64,000 nucleotides of DNA from Vibrio coralliirubri (lineage in GTDB: Bacteria; Pseudomonadota; Gammaproteobacteria; Enterobacterales; Vibrionaceae), in NCBI RefSeq assembly GCF_024347375.1, contig NZ_AP025471.1, forward strand, positions 1,674,001 to 1,738,000, written 5' to 3'. The position numbers and the translations under genes were made by a program. Each line of letters starts with the position of its first letter. Positions within the stretch are counted from its first letter, which is position 1. Below the pieces are notes generated by a model. The model worked only from the letters and a program-made list of their open reading frames with translations, did not search any database and was not told where the DNA came from. This document shows, one piece after another, positions 1 to 7,783 of the stretch.

Positions 1-832
1 TAGTCGCGAGTTGGCTGTGTAAATAATCGAGCGTCTCTGCGACCATTCCCGCAGTGCCTTGTGGCGGATTGAACAGCAACAAACCACTGCCGATCAGGCG
101 ATCATCACCCTTGGGATCTCGAAGACGAAGCTCCGACTTAATCGGACTTGGTAGCAAGCCATCTTTCACCGCTGTCACGCAGTGGTTCAGAATCAGTGAG
201 CTCTTGTCATCCGTGTAAAGCGGGTACCAAATGAGGGCTGATACCTTCTCAGACTGTTGATACGCCTTAACCAAGGCATCGATCACCGCGAGATATTCAG
301 AATCGGTTTCATAGGGTGGATCTATAACAATCAGGTGATGGTTGTCGTGTTTTGCTATGTCGTCAGGCAGTGCTTTCAAGCCATCGCCCGCGGTAATGGT
401 GAGCTTACTTGAGACGTCAAGATCGCGTTGCAGCTTCTCAATGTTGGTTTGTAATAGGTCGGCTTCATCTTGCTGAATGTCTGAAAAATAGAAGCTATCT
501 TGGCTGCGGCCTTGTTGGTAGGTGATGGCTGCAGAACCCGGATAAAGAGAGATAAGTTGGTTCGGATTGTAGTATTCCAGCACCGACATAAAAGAGCTGA
601 ATGCCGGAGGAAGATAAGCCTTGTTTCGCCACAAGTACCCGACCCCTTCAGCAAACTCACCCGCGTGATTGCTTGGAGCGGTGGTCAGGTCATAACAGCC
701 TGTACCAGAGTGGGTGTCGATAACATTGAGACGTGAATGTTGCTGCATTAATGACTGAACAAGTGCACTCAATACTGGATGCTTTAGCGCATCACCATGG
801 TCGCCTACATGACATTGATGTCGATATTCCAT
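1..832 (-). CDS. RlmJ-family 23S rRNA adenine-N6 methyltransferase, 3' end off the window
   Basis: Partial gene: it starts with ATG at 832 and stays open to base 1, giving 277 codons, so the C-terminus lies outside. The N-terminus reads MEYRHQCHVGDHGDALKH, matching the Y-R-H...G(N/D)H-x-D-x-x-KH signature of RlmJ (formerly ComJ/DUF519), and the catalytic IDPPYE motif follows about 160 residues in. RlmJ methylates A2030 of 23S rRNA using S-adenosylmethionine. The entry HSGTGCYDL fits the SAM-binding start of the Rossmann fold. Vibrios usually carry rlmJ on chromosome I, so this may be a paralogue with a different target; the family call is firm, the exact substrate is inference. Confidence 0.85.
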   Translation of the reverse strand, partial: MEYRHQCHVGDHGDALKHPVLSALVQSLMQQHSRLNVIDTHSGTGCYDLTTAPSNHAGEFAEGVGYLWRNKAYLPPAFSSFMSVLEYYNPNQLISLYPGSAAITYQQGRSQDSFYFSDIQQDEADLLQTNIEKLQRDLDVSSKLTITAGDGLKALPDDIAKHDNHHLIVIDPPYETDSEYLAVIDALVKAYQQSEKVSALIWYPLYTDDKSSLILNHCVTAVKDGLLPSPIKSELRLRDPKGDDRLIGSGLLLFNPPQGTAGMVAETLDYLHSQLAT

Positions 833-957
833 TCCCTTGCCTCATTTCTACGAACGTCATCTAAACATACTTCATATCATGAGGGCTTGCCTGCTCAATC
901 CATCGTTTTTTGAAATAGGCTCTCTTTTCTGTAACTGTCTGACTCTTATAAAAAATA

Positions 958-989
958 AAGCCCCTCGTTTTGTTATAAACGAAGGGCTT
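958..989 (-). terminator. Rho-independent terminator after secF2
   Basis: Read on the minus strand, AAGCCCTTCGTTT pairs with AAACGAGGGGCTT (one mismatch) around a six-base loop and is followed by a T-rich tail (TTATTTTTTAT). It lies 44 bases past the secF2 stop. Confidence 0.7.
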
Positions 990-1032
990 GTTGACGTTAC
1001 TGACTAAGTCGTACAGTTAACCAATAGAGAGC

Positions 1033-1986
1033 TTAAGGGTACTCGCCCTCAACTTCTACCGGCGCTTTCACTTGGTAGTGACAAGGCTGTAGGCCAAGTA
1101 ACTTAGGCAGTGTGATACCGACAGACACTGAAGACCACGTACCGCTGACAATACCTACAACCAGTGCAATCGCGAATCCTTGTAGTGCAGCACCGCCAAG
1201 TAGCCAAAGTGCTGATACGGTGATTAGCGTTGTGCCTGAAGTCACCATGGTGCGTGAGAAGGTCGCTTTAACCGATTCGTTAAGCAGGTTATCCGTATCG
1301 CCGTTTGGATTACCACGCAGCATTTCACGCACACGGTCGGCAATGATGATCGAGTCATTCAACGAGTAACCCAAAATCGCCAACACAGCCGCTAACACAG
1401 TCAAGTTGAACTCGAATTGAGTAAAAGCGAACAGACCTAAGATAAGCGTCACGTCATAGATGATCGCGGCAAGGGCGCCGAGTGCTAAACGCCATTCAAA
1501 ACGAACACTCAGGTACAGCATGATCATTAAGAAACACACCAATACCGCCAAGCCACCTTGGTCAACCATGTCTTGACCGACTTGAGGGCCAACCACGCTG
1601 CTGTTAAGCACTTTTACTTGGTCACTTACAGAAGACAAAGCATCCACTAAGTTTGGCTGTGGCGCGTCTGTCATTTGGCTGTAACGGATTGTCCAGCGAT
1701 CCTGTTCTGCCATACCAACCACTTGCACGTCTTGTTGGAAAGCCGTATCAAGTTTTGTTTTTAACGCATCTTTGGTGACTTGTTCAGAGAGTTGAACCTC
1801 GGCAACCACACCGCCTGTGAAGTCCAAGCCCCAGTTAAAACCTTTCACCGCCACCAGCATCACAGAGCTCATGAACAGCACAATAGATATCGCAGACATC
1901 ACCTTACGAAGGCGAGTCATATTCTTATCCGAAATATAACCATTTGAAAAATAGCGGTCTGAAATAGTCATTTTTGAAGTACTCAT
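1033..1986 (-). CDS. secF2: Protein translocase subunit SecF (SecF2 paralogue)
   Basis: 317 residues, the usual length of SecF. It has one N-terminal membrane helix (about residues 27-48), the conserved GLDFTGG motif directly after it, a periplasmic domain, and five C-terminal helices with the family signature GYSLNDSIIIADRVRE. SecD and SecF form an ion-driven membrane complex that pulls secretory proteins through SecYEG on the periplasmic side. It follows secD2 with a two-base gap, so the two are co-transcribed. The vemP gene upstream identifies this as the vibrio SecD2F2 pair, which in V. alginolyticus is induced when export is impaired and is thought not to depend on sodium. Confidence 0.93.
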   Translation of the reverse strand: MSTSKMTISDRYFSNGYISDKNMTRLRKVMSAISIVLFMSSVMLVAVKGFNWGLDFTGGVVAEVQLSEQVTKDALKTKLDTAFQQDVQVVGMAEQDRWTIRYSQMTDAPQPNLVDALSSVSDQVKVLNSSVVGPQVGQDMVDQGGLAVLVCFLMIMLYLSVRFEWRLALGALAAIIYDVTLILGLFAFTQFEFNLTVLAAVLAILGYSLNDSIIIADRVREMLRGNPNGDTDNLLNESVKATFSRTMVTSGTTLITVSALWLLGGAALQGFAIALVVGIVSGTWSSVSVGITLPKLLGLQPCHYQVKAPVEVEGEYP

Positions 1987-1988
1987 GC

Positions 1989-3788
1989 TTAAATCCTTAC
2001 ATCGTGGCGTTGGTCACGCCCCCAAACCAAATTGATAATCGCTCGTGAAGCAAAAATGCCCGTGAACATACTGGTTAGAAGACCTAAGCCCAGTGTCAGA
2101 GCGAAGCCCTGAATCGGTCCATTACCGATTGTGTATAGAGCCACAGCAACGATCATGGTGGTGACGTTAGCATCGAAAATTGACGAGAATGCGCTATCGA
2201 AACCACGATCGATAGAGCTAGCAAAGCTACGCCCTTCTTTCATCTTGTCTCGAATACGCTCGAAGATAAGCACGTTAGTGTCTACCGCCATACCGACGGT
2301 CAGTACCAAGCCCGCAATACCTGGCAGAGTTAACACCGCACCCGGTAGCAAGGCAATCAAACCAAACAACGTGGTCATGTTAACCACCAATGCACAGTTC
2401 GCGACCCAACCAAGACGGCGGTACCATAGCGCCATAAACGTGAGAGTCAGACCAAGGCCAAGAGCCAAAGCAGCAAAGCCATTCGTTACGTTTTCAGCAC
2501 CCAGAGATGGGCCAATGGTACGCTCTTCAATGATGGTAACAGGCGCTGTTAATGAACCTGCACGTAGCAGTAGAGCAAGCTCTTGTGCTTCTGCCATGCT
2601 GCCTGCACCTGTGATTCTGAAACGGCTACCCAGTTGAGATTGGATGTTCGCAACACTGATCACTTCACTGGTTTTTTCGCTGTTACCGGCTCTGTCACGG
2701 CTGTATTCGCTGTAAACGGTCGCCATTGGCTTACCGATGTTATGGCGAGAAAACTCAGACATTTTCTTACCACCAGAAGAATCCAACGTGATGTTGACTT
2801 CTGCACTGCCCATTTCACCAATGCCACTGCGTGCATCGATAATGTGTTCACCGCTCAGCACTGCTTTGCGAGCAACCACGATACGATTGCCATCTGAATC
2901 TTTCAGAGTTTGAGTATTGCGCGTTGCGTTGTCGTACACAGAGTAGAACGCTAATGAAGCCGTAGCACCAATCACGTCTTTCGCAGCTGCAGGGTCTTGT
3001 ACACCCGGTAATTCGATACGGATACGGCTTTCACCTTGGCGTTGAATCGATGCCTCAGTAATGCCTAGCTCTTCAATACGGCTGCGCATGATTTGCAGGT
3101 TTTGTTGAACCGTTAGGTTACGTAGCGTTCTTTGTTCTTCTTCAGACTGAGTTAACGTTAGCGATTTATCTGAACGGTCACGTTGCCATTGTGGGAACTC
3201 TTCACGAATCAGCTTTTGTGCTTTCTCGAAATCGGCATCAGTACGGAAGTTAAATTCAACTTGGTTATTCACCACTTTACCGCGTGCATAACGCACTTGG
3301 CTGGTGATCTCGTCGACCACAGATTGCGCTTGTGCGTGGTAAACCGGTTCCATGTCTACTTCTAGTAGGAACTGAACACCACCACGTAAATCAAGGCCTA
3401 ACTGAATCGGTGCGAAGCCCATGTCAGTCAACCATTTCGGAGCTGCTGGCTCCATCGCTAGTGCAACCGTCGCGTTGTCCAATAGGCGCTCATTCAGCAC
3501 CTCTTTTGCCTTCGCTTGTTGTTCTGCGTCTTCCAAGATCACGACTAAACGTTGGTCTTTTTGAAATGCCGATTTAGCTTGGATGCCTTCGCTCGCAAGA
3601 TATTGGGTAATTTGACTCGCATCGATGGTCTGTTCAGAACGATTGTTAATTTGAACCGATGCATTCTCGCCATACCAAGAAGGTAAAGCACTCAGAACCA
3701 TGATGATGATAGTGGCGATAAGCACCACGTATTTCCACTTTGAGTAGTGGTTTATTTGTTTTCTTTGAATGCGTTTTTTCACAGTCAA
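1989..3788 (-). CDS. secD2: Protein translocase subunit SecD (SecD2 paralogue)
   Basis: About 599 residues: a first membrane helix near residues 19-38, the large P1 periplasmic domain, the LGLDLRGGVQF motif near residue 131, and a C-terminal RND-like membrane region with GMAVDTNVLIFERIRDKM. It works with SecF in protein export. The longest frame begins with TTG at 3788, only three bases after the purine-rich AAGAAGAG; the GTG two codons later (3782) sits nine bases after it and may be the real start. Expression is probably controlled by vemP upstream: the AAGAAG of its ribosome binding site can pair with CTTCTT in the last codons of vemP. Confidence 0.92.
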   Translation of the reverse strand: MTVKKRIQRKQINHYSKWKYVVLIATIIIMVLSALPSWYGENASVQINNRSEQTIDASQITQYLASEGIQAKSAFQKDQRLVVILEDAEQQAKAKEVLNERLLDNATVALAMEPAAPKWLTDMGFAPIQLGLDLRGGVQFLLEVDMEPVYHAQAQSVVDEITSQVRYARGKVVNNQVEFNFRTDADFEKAQKLIREEFPQWQRDRSDKSLTLTQSEEEQRTLRNLTVQQNLQIMRSRIEELGITEASIQRQGESRIRIELPGVQDPAAAKDVIGATASLAFYSVYDNATRNTQTLKDSDGNRIVVARKAVLSGEHIIDARSGIGEMGSAEVNITLDSSGGKKMSEFSRHNIGKPMATVYSEYSRDRAGNSEKTSEVISVANIQSQLGSRFRITGAGSMAEAQELALLLRAGSLTAPVTIIEERTIGPSLGAENVTNGFAALALGLGLTLTFMALWYRRLGWVANCALVVNMTTLFGLIALLPGAVLTLPGIAGLVLTVGMAVDTNVLIFERIRDKMKEGRSFASSIDRGFDSAFSSIFDANVTTMIVAVALYTIGNGPIQGFALTLGLGLLTSMFTGIFASRAIINLVWGRDQRHDVRI

Positions 3789-3793
3789 GATCT

Positions 3794-3799
3794 CTTCTT
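3794..3799 (-). promoter_or_regulatory. secD2 Shine-Dalgarno, with complement inside vemP
   Basis: The minus-strand AAGAAG(AG) precedes the secD2 start. Its exact complement CTTCTT occurs on the same transcript in the last vemP codons (3968-3973). In V. alginolyticus, ribosome stalling on vemP opens an RNA structure that hides the secD2 ribosome binding site; this pairing would suit the same role. The pairing is seen, the function inferred. Confidence 0.45.
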
Positions 3800-3961
3800 T
3801 GAACTAATATTTTGCGAACACGAGCAATGGCTAATCACAACCAGAACAAGCTGATTGAAAGATAGTGATGCTAAAGCTGATGTCGCTATGTTTGTTTTGA
3901 TTAACTGGCGAGTTCAACGGGCACAAGTGACCATCGATACGACCAATTTAGGGTCAAACGA

Positions 3962-4468
3962 TTAGCTAAGAAGTTCTCGGAAATGCGAGTATTGGATGTT
4001 GCCCTCTTTCCACCCAGCAAGCCGGGAGGACGGAGAACTCACAATGCTGGTCCAGTGCTGCTTGGAATCCAACAGCGGTGTGTTGAAAAGCAAAGAAGCC
4101 AGTAATGAAGGGGGAGAGAAGTCGATCAGTAGATGATAAGCAGGCTCAAGATCGGCCACGCTTTCTTGCTCGTTACTGAGCATACGTCTGAAGTTTGCTG
4201 CTTGAAGGCTTGATTCGGTGTCGTGATAGTTGGAACTGTCACCAGAAGGCACGGTGCCAAACTGAGCCTTGTCGCACTCTAAGTAGCTCGACGGATTATC
4301 CGTATCAGCTTGTTTACAAAGATCATTCTGTGAAGATTGCTCTTGAGCCGAGTATATTTGAAATGGCTTAGAAGGAAACGAATAGCCGTTAGAATTCACT
4401 AAGCCAAAGCTCAGTAAAAACAACATTAAGACTAATCGGGTACCCAGTTTAAGCAATCTAATATCCAA
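3962..4468 (-). CDS. vemP: VemP, secretion-monitoring arrest peptide upstream of secD2F2
   Basis: 168 residues with an N-terminal signal sequence (basic MDIRLLKLGTR, then hydrophobic LVLMLFLLSFGLV, about residues 12-24). Near the C-terminus residues 152-164 read GWKEGNIQYSHFR, matching the G-W-K-E-x-N-x-x-Y-x-x-x-R arrest motif of Vibrio VemP. VemP is known to stall in the ribosome near its end until SecDF-driven export pulls it free; while stalled it exposes the secD2 start. Position, orientation and the 173-base gap to secD2 agree. The middle of the protein is poorly conserved and slightly longer than the 159-residue V. alginolyticus protein. The ATG is preceded by AACGAGAATGTTG, a weak ribosome binding site. 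Confidence 0.88.
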   Translation of the reverse strand: MDIRLLKLGTRLVLMLFLLSFGLVNSNGYSFPSKPFQIYSAQEQSSQNDLCKQADTDNPSSYLECDKAQFGTVPSGDSSNYHDTESSLQAANFRRMLSNEQESVADLEPAYHLLIDFSPPSLLASLLFNTPLLDSKQHWTSIVSSPSSRLAGWKEGNIQYSHFRELLS

Positions 4469-4649
4469 ACAACATTCTCGTAGATCGTCAATCTACAATA
4501 CAAATGAAACGCTGTCTTGATTTAAAACATTTTTTTAGAAAATGATACGATGCAACCGATTAAGCGTTCTCGAAATTTAGATTTACATAGATCTAAAATG
4601 GCTTAACAGCAGGTGATGCATAGACGTTATGAATGGTGGAAAAACAAGA

Positions 4650-4674
4650 AAGCCAAGCGGTGCTCGCTTGGCTT
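4650..4674 (-). terminator. Terminator after the first M16 peptidase
   Basis: A perfect ten-base stem AAGCCAAGCG / CGCTTGGCTT with a five-base loop. On the minus strand it is followed by TCTTGTTTTTCC. It lies 45 bases past the peptidase stop. Confidence 0.8.
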
Positions 4675-4701
4675 TGAGTTGTCTCTTTCTGTTGGTTTCA
4701 A

Positions 4702-4729
4702 GCTTTAGGCTTTAGGCTTTAAGCTTTAG
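4702..4729. repeat. Four tandem 7-bp repeats (GCTTTAG) across a stop codon
   Basis: Four head-to-tail copies of GCTTTAG/A (4702, 4709, 4716, 4723) span the last codons and stop of the M16 peptidase that ends at 4719. A change of copy number would shift the frame only at the extreme C-terminus. Confidence 0.7.
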
Positions 4730-7487
4730 GACGCATGATGTTCTTAACCTTACGGCTATTTTCACCAAAGATGCGTTGGACAAGTTGATTCATGTCTTCC
4801 GCAGTGATCGATCTCGCCACTCGCTCAACTTGAGACAAAGCTTCGATATCATAACCATGAAGTAAATAACGAGACAGGTACCATGCTTGGTCAATAGAGC
4901 TCATCTCGAGAGGTGTGAAGTCCGCTTCAAACTGTTTCACGACTGCGTGCATTTCCTTTTCAGAGACGCCTTGTAAAAGGTCTGCAATCACTTTATCGAT
5001 CGCCACTTCGACTTGGTCAACGTTCTCCGGCGCTACCATCGCCCCGATAACCCACTCACCACTCAGCTCACTATCTGCGGATGCTGAATACGTATATGGC
5101 GAGTAATCTAAACTCAACTCTTCACGAATATAAGCATCTAAGCGAGTTGCCAGCAGTCGTTCTAGCAAGTTTTCCGTGAAGATATCTTTTGCCGACACTT
5201 TAACTTCAATACTAGGCTCAGAGATAACTCTTAGGATGTACTCTGCACTATTCACATTGTTGATCGCTAAATCAACGCGTGATTCAGATGGCTGCTTGTA
5301 AGCCACCTTAAAGTCCGGAACCTCGGCTTTGTCTAATGGAATAGAAGCCAGGTATTGCTCAACCAAAGGCTTTAATTCACTTGGATCGATGTCACCCACG
5401 ACCACCAATTGGTTATCTCTCATTTGACCAAACAGCTGCTGATGAAGATTAGCGACATCTTCCACAGAAACCGCTTCAACGCGTTCTTTATCTACAAGAT
5501 AATGACCACTTTCCTGACGATAAATATTATGGTTTACCGCTCGTTCAAACTGACCAACAGGGCTGCTCAAGAAAGATTCTTGACCTTGTACAAACTCCTG
5601 TTTCACTGCCTCTAACTGCTCGGGAACAATTTTAGGCGCAGTTATGAAGGTATAAAGCGCAGCAAACGTATCTTTAAGTCCGTCTTTATTGATATTAAAT
5701 TCAATACCATGACGAGTATTACCAATGAAAGAATCGGCGCGAATATTTTCACGATCAAAGTACGCTAAAAGCTCAGAGCCCGTAAACTCACCGACACCGC
5801 TTCGAGCGAAGGTAGGTAACGCAACCTCAACTGCCGGGTACAAGCTCGGATCCAAAGCGGCTTTTCCGCCGAGGCTCATGTACATCACCCCAACATCATC
5901 ACCAGCCACATAATCACGCAGGTACCACATGTCGATACCATTGCTTAACGTCCATTTTTGGATGTATGGGTCGACAGACATTTGTTCAGCAAGTACAACC
6001 TCTCCTTGCGAGCTAGGTACAGCAAAAGCACTGGCTGTTCCAAGCGCAAGCGGCGGAACTCCCGTCTCGCTATACGTGGCTTTTAAATTATCGAGAGAGT
6101 TGATGACCGCTGTTCTGTCTTCAGAGTCGTCCATCCCAATAACAATAAAGTAATCATCAGAAAGTAGATTCTTGATGTTGTCGTTAATCACTTCAAGGCT
6201 CAAGTTAGCGATGAAAGCTTCCAAGCTGACTTGATAGTCTTTCTGTGATTGGACAATTCGCTCAGTGACTAACGCACTCGCTTTGTAGTTCGCGTGTTCA
6301 ACGCTGTCCATTTTATCCCAGTCACGCTCGATATTATCCAGCAAGTCTTGGTAGTAATGCTGTTCGCCTACAATGTCCGCTTCCGAAACACCAAAATCAC
6401 GCAATGACGCCAATGTAGAAAGCAGATCTTGTTGGATAACTTCACGGTCTCCAGCCGGAAACCCAACACTTATTGATGAATAGTGCAGAGCGCCCATCTG
6501 ATAGCCATCAGACGCTATCCATTGAGTCGGCAGCGCAGCATCATTGAACACCGCTTCTAATCGTTGTCGAATCAATTGTTGAGTGGTTTCATCTAACCAG
6601 CGTTGATGCTGCTGAGCATGATTTTCAACTCTATTTAAACCTCGGTTAAACGTCAGAGTGATGCTTGGTGCTTCTCTTCCTGCGTACTCAACATAATCAT
6701 CTTCATTAAATGACGTCGTTTTCTGTTTCTCTGGTCTCGGCGTATCACCACGCTCCCAGCTAGAAAACTTTTCTTCAATGAGTGGAATCACGGTTTTGAT
6801 GTCCACATCACCAGAAACGACCAGCTCAACTATTTGAGGTTGATACCAAGTCAGATAAAAGTTGGTGATGCCTTGAGGAGTGGCATTCACAATCGACGAT
6901 TTCGTCCCTAGTGCATCTTGCGATTCGTACGGGCCGCCTTCAATGAAGTGATCATAATATATATCTCCGAATGACTTATCATCGAGGCGAGCCATACGGA
7001 ACTCACCAAGAACCACGCCTTTTTCTTTTTCGACTTCTGAACTTGATAGATCCAGGCCATCACCAATGTCACGCATCCACGTCAAAGCAGACTGCAATTG
7101 GATGTTATCTGGCAAATCTAACTGGTAGACCGTCTCTTCATAAGAGGTGTAGGCATTAATATCAGCACCAAAGCTAGCGCCTGCGTCTTCGAATAGACGA
7201 ATCACATCATTTTGAGAGAAATTCTTACTGCCATTGAATGCCATGTGTTCCAAAAAGTGCGCGTAGCCTTCTTGCTGGTCAGTCTCTTGAATCGAACCGG
7301 CGTGCACGACTAAACGGACAGATACGGATTCTTCATGATCTGGATAAACATGATAAGTAAGGCCATTTTCGAGTTGGCCTGAAGTCCATGCCGGATCCGG
7401 CTGGATTGGCGTTTCGATGGTTTTTGATGTTGAGCTACAGCCAACTAAGGTGAGGCATAGAGCCGTGGCTAAATAATATGTTTTCAT
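4719..7487 (-). CDS. M16 family zinc metallopeptidase, lipoprotein (first of a tandem pair)
   Basis: 922 residues. The N-terminus is a lipoprotein signal with lipobox LVGC (Cys17). The inverted zinc motif of M16 peptidases, HFLEH, is at residues 77-81 (His77, Glu80, His81), with a downstream acidic stretch (EKEKGVVLGEF) that holds the third ligand. The remainder has the usual repeated M16 halves, the second inactive. M16 enzymes degrade short peptides in a closed chamber; a lipid anchor puts this one in the periplasm. AAGAGG six bases before the ATG supports the start. Its neighbour at 7784-10546 is a clear paralogue in the same direction. Substrate unknown. Confidence 0.9.
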   Translation of the reverse strand: MKTYYLATALCLTLVGCSSTSKTIETPIQPDPAWTSGQLENGLTYHVYPDHEESVSVRLVVHAGSIQETDQQEGYAHFLEHMAFNGSKNFSQNDVIRLFEDAGASFGADINAYTSYEETVYQLDLPDNIQLQSALTWMRDIGDGLDLSSSEVEKEKGVVLGEFRMARLDDKSFGDIYYDHFIEGGPYESQDALGTKSSIVNATPQGITNFYLTWYQPQIVELVVSGDVDIKTVIPLIEEKFSSWERGDTPRPEKQKTTSFNEDDYVEYAGREAPSITLTFNRGLNRVENHAQQHQRWLDETTQQLIRQRLEAVFNDAALPTQWIASDGYQMGALHYSSISVGFPAGDREVIQQDLLSTLASLRDFGVSEADIVGEQHYYQDLLDNIERDWDKMDSVEHANYKASALVTERIVQSQKDYQVSLEAFIANLSLEVINDNIKNLLSDDYFIVIGMDDSEDRTAVINSLDNLKATYSETGVPPLALGTASAFAVPSSQGEVVLAEQMSVDPYIQKWTLSNGIDMWYLRDYVAGDDVGVMYMSLGGKAALDPSLYPAVEVALPTFARSGVGEFTGSELLAYFDRENIRADSFIGNTRHGIEFNINKDGLKDTFAALYTFITAPKIVPEQLEAVKQEFVQGQESFLSSPVGQFERAVNHNIYRQESGHYLVDKERVEAVSVEDVANLHQQLFGQMRDNQLVVVGDIDPSELKPLVEQYLASIPLDKAEVPDFKVAYKQPSESRVDLAINNVNSAEYILRVISEPSIEVKVSAKDIFTENLLERLLATRLDAYIREELSLDYSPYTYSASADSELSGEWVIGAMVAPENVDQVEVAIDKVIADLLQGVSEKEMHAVVKQFEADFTPLEMSSIDQAWYLSRYLLHGYDIEALSQVERVARSITAEDMNQLVQRIFGENSRKVKNIMRPKA

Positions 7488-7692
7488 AACAACCTCTTAA
7501 TGTCATTCATCGACAATATACAGATTGAGCTAACGATTATTATTTAATATTGAACCGGATGATTACCTTTGTGATCTGGATCTTTATTTTATAAATCACC
7601 AATCGTTATGTAAGATCACCGGTGCTCATTTAAAGCAGGGTTTTGATAAGAGCCTATTACATCGATTTTAGACTTGCTTATCAGCGCAATAA

Positions 7693-7720
7693 AAAGCCAA
7701 ATGCTTGAACATTTGGCTTC
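7693..7720 (-). terminator. Terminator after the second M16 peptidase
   Basis: The stem AAGCCAAATG / CATTTGGCTT encloses a short loop; on the minus strand it runs into TTTTTATT. It ends the upstream gene before the first peptidase's own promoter region. Confidence 0.8.
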
Positions 7721-7783
7721 TAAGTGAATCCACATATAGAGAGTAGAAGCGGCTTTCATGAAAAACCACTTACCTCAATAGAC

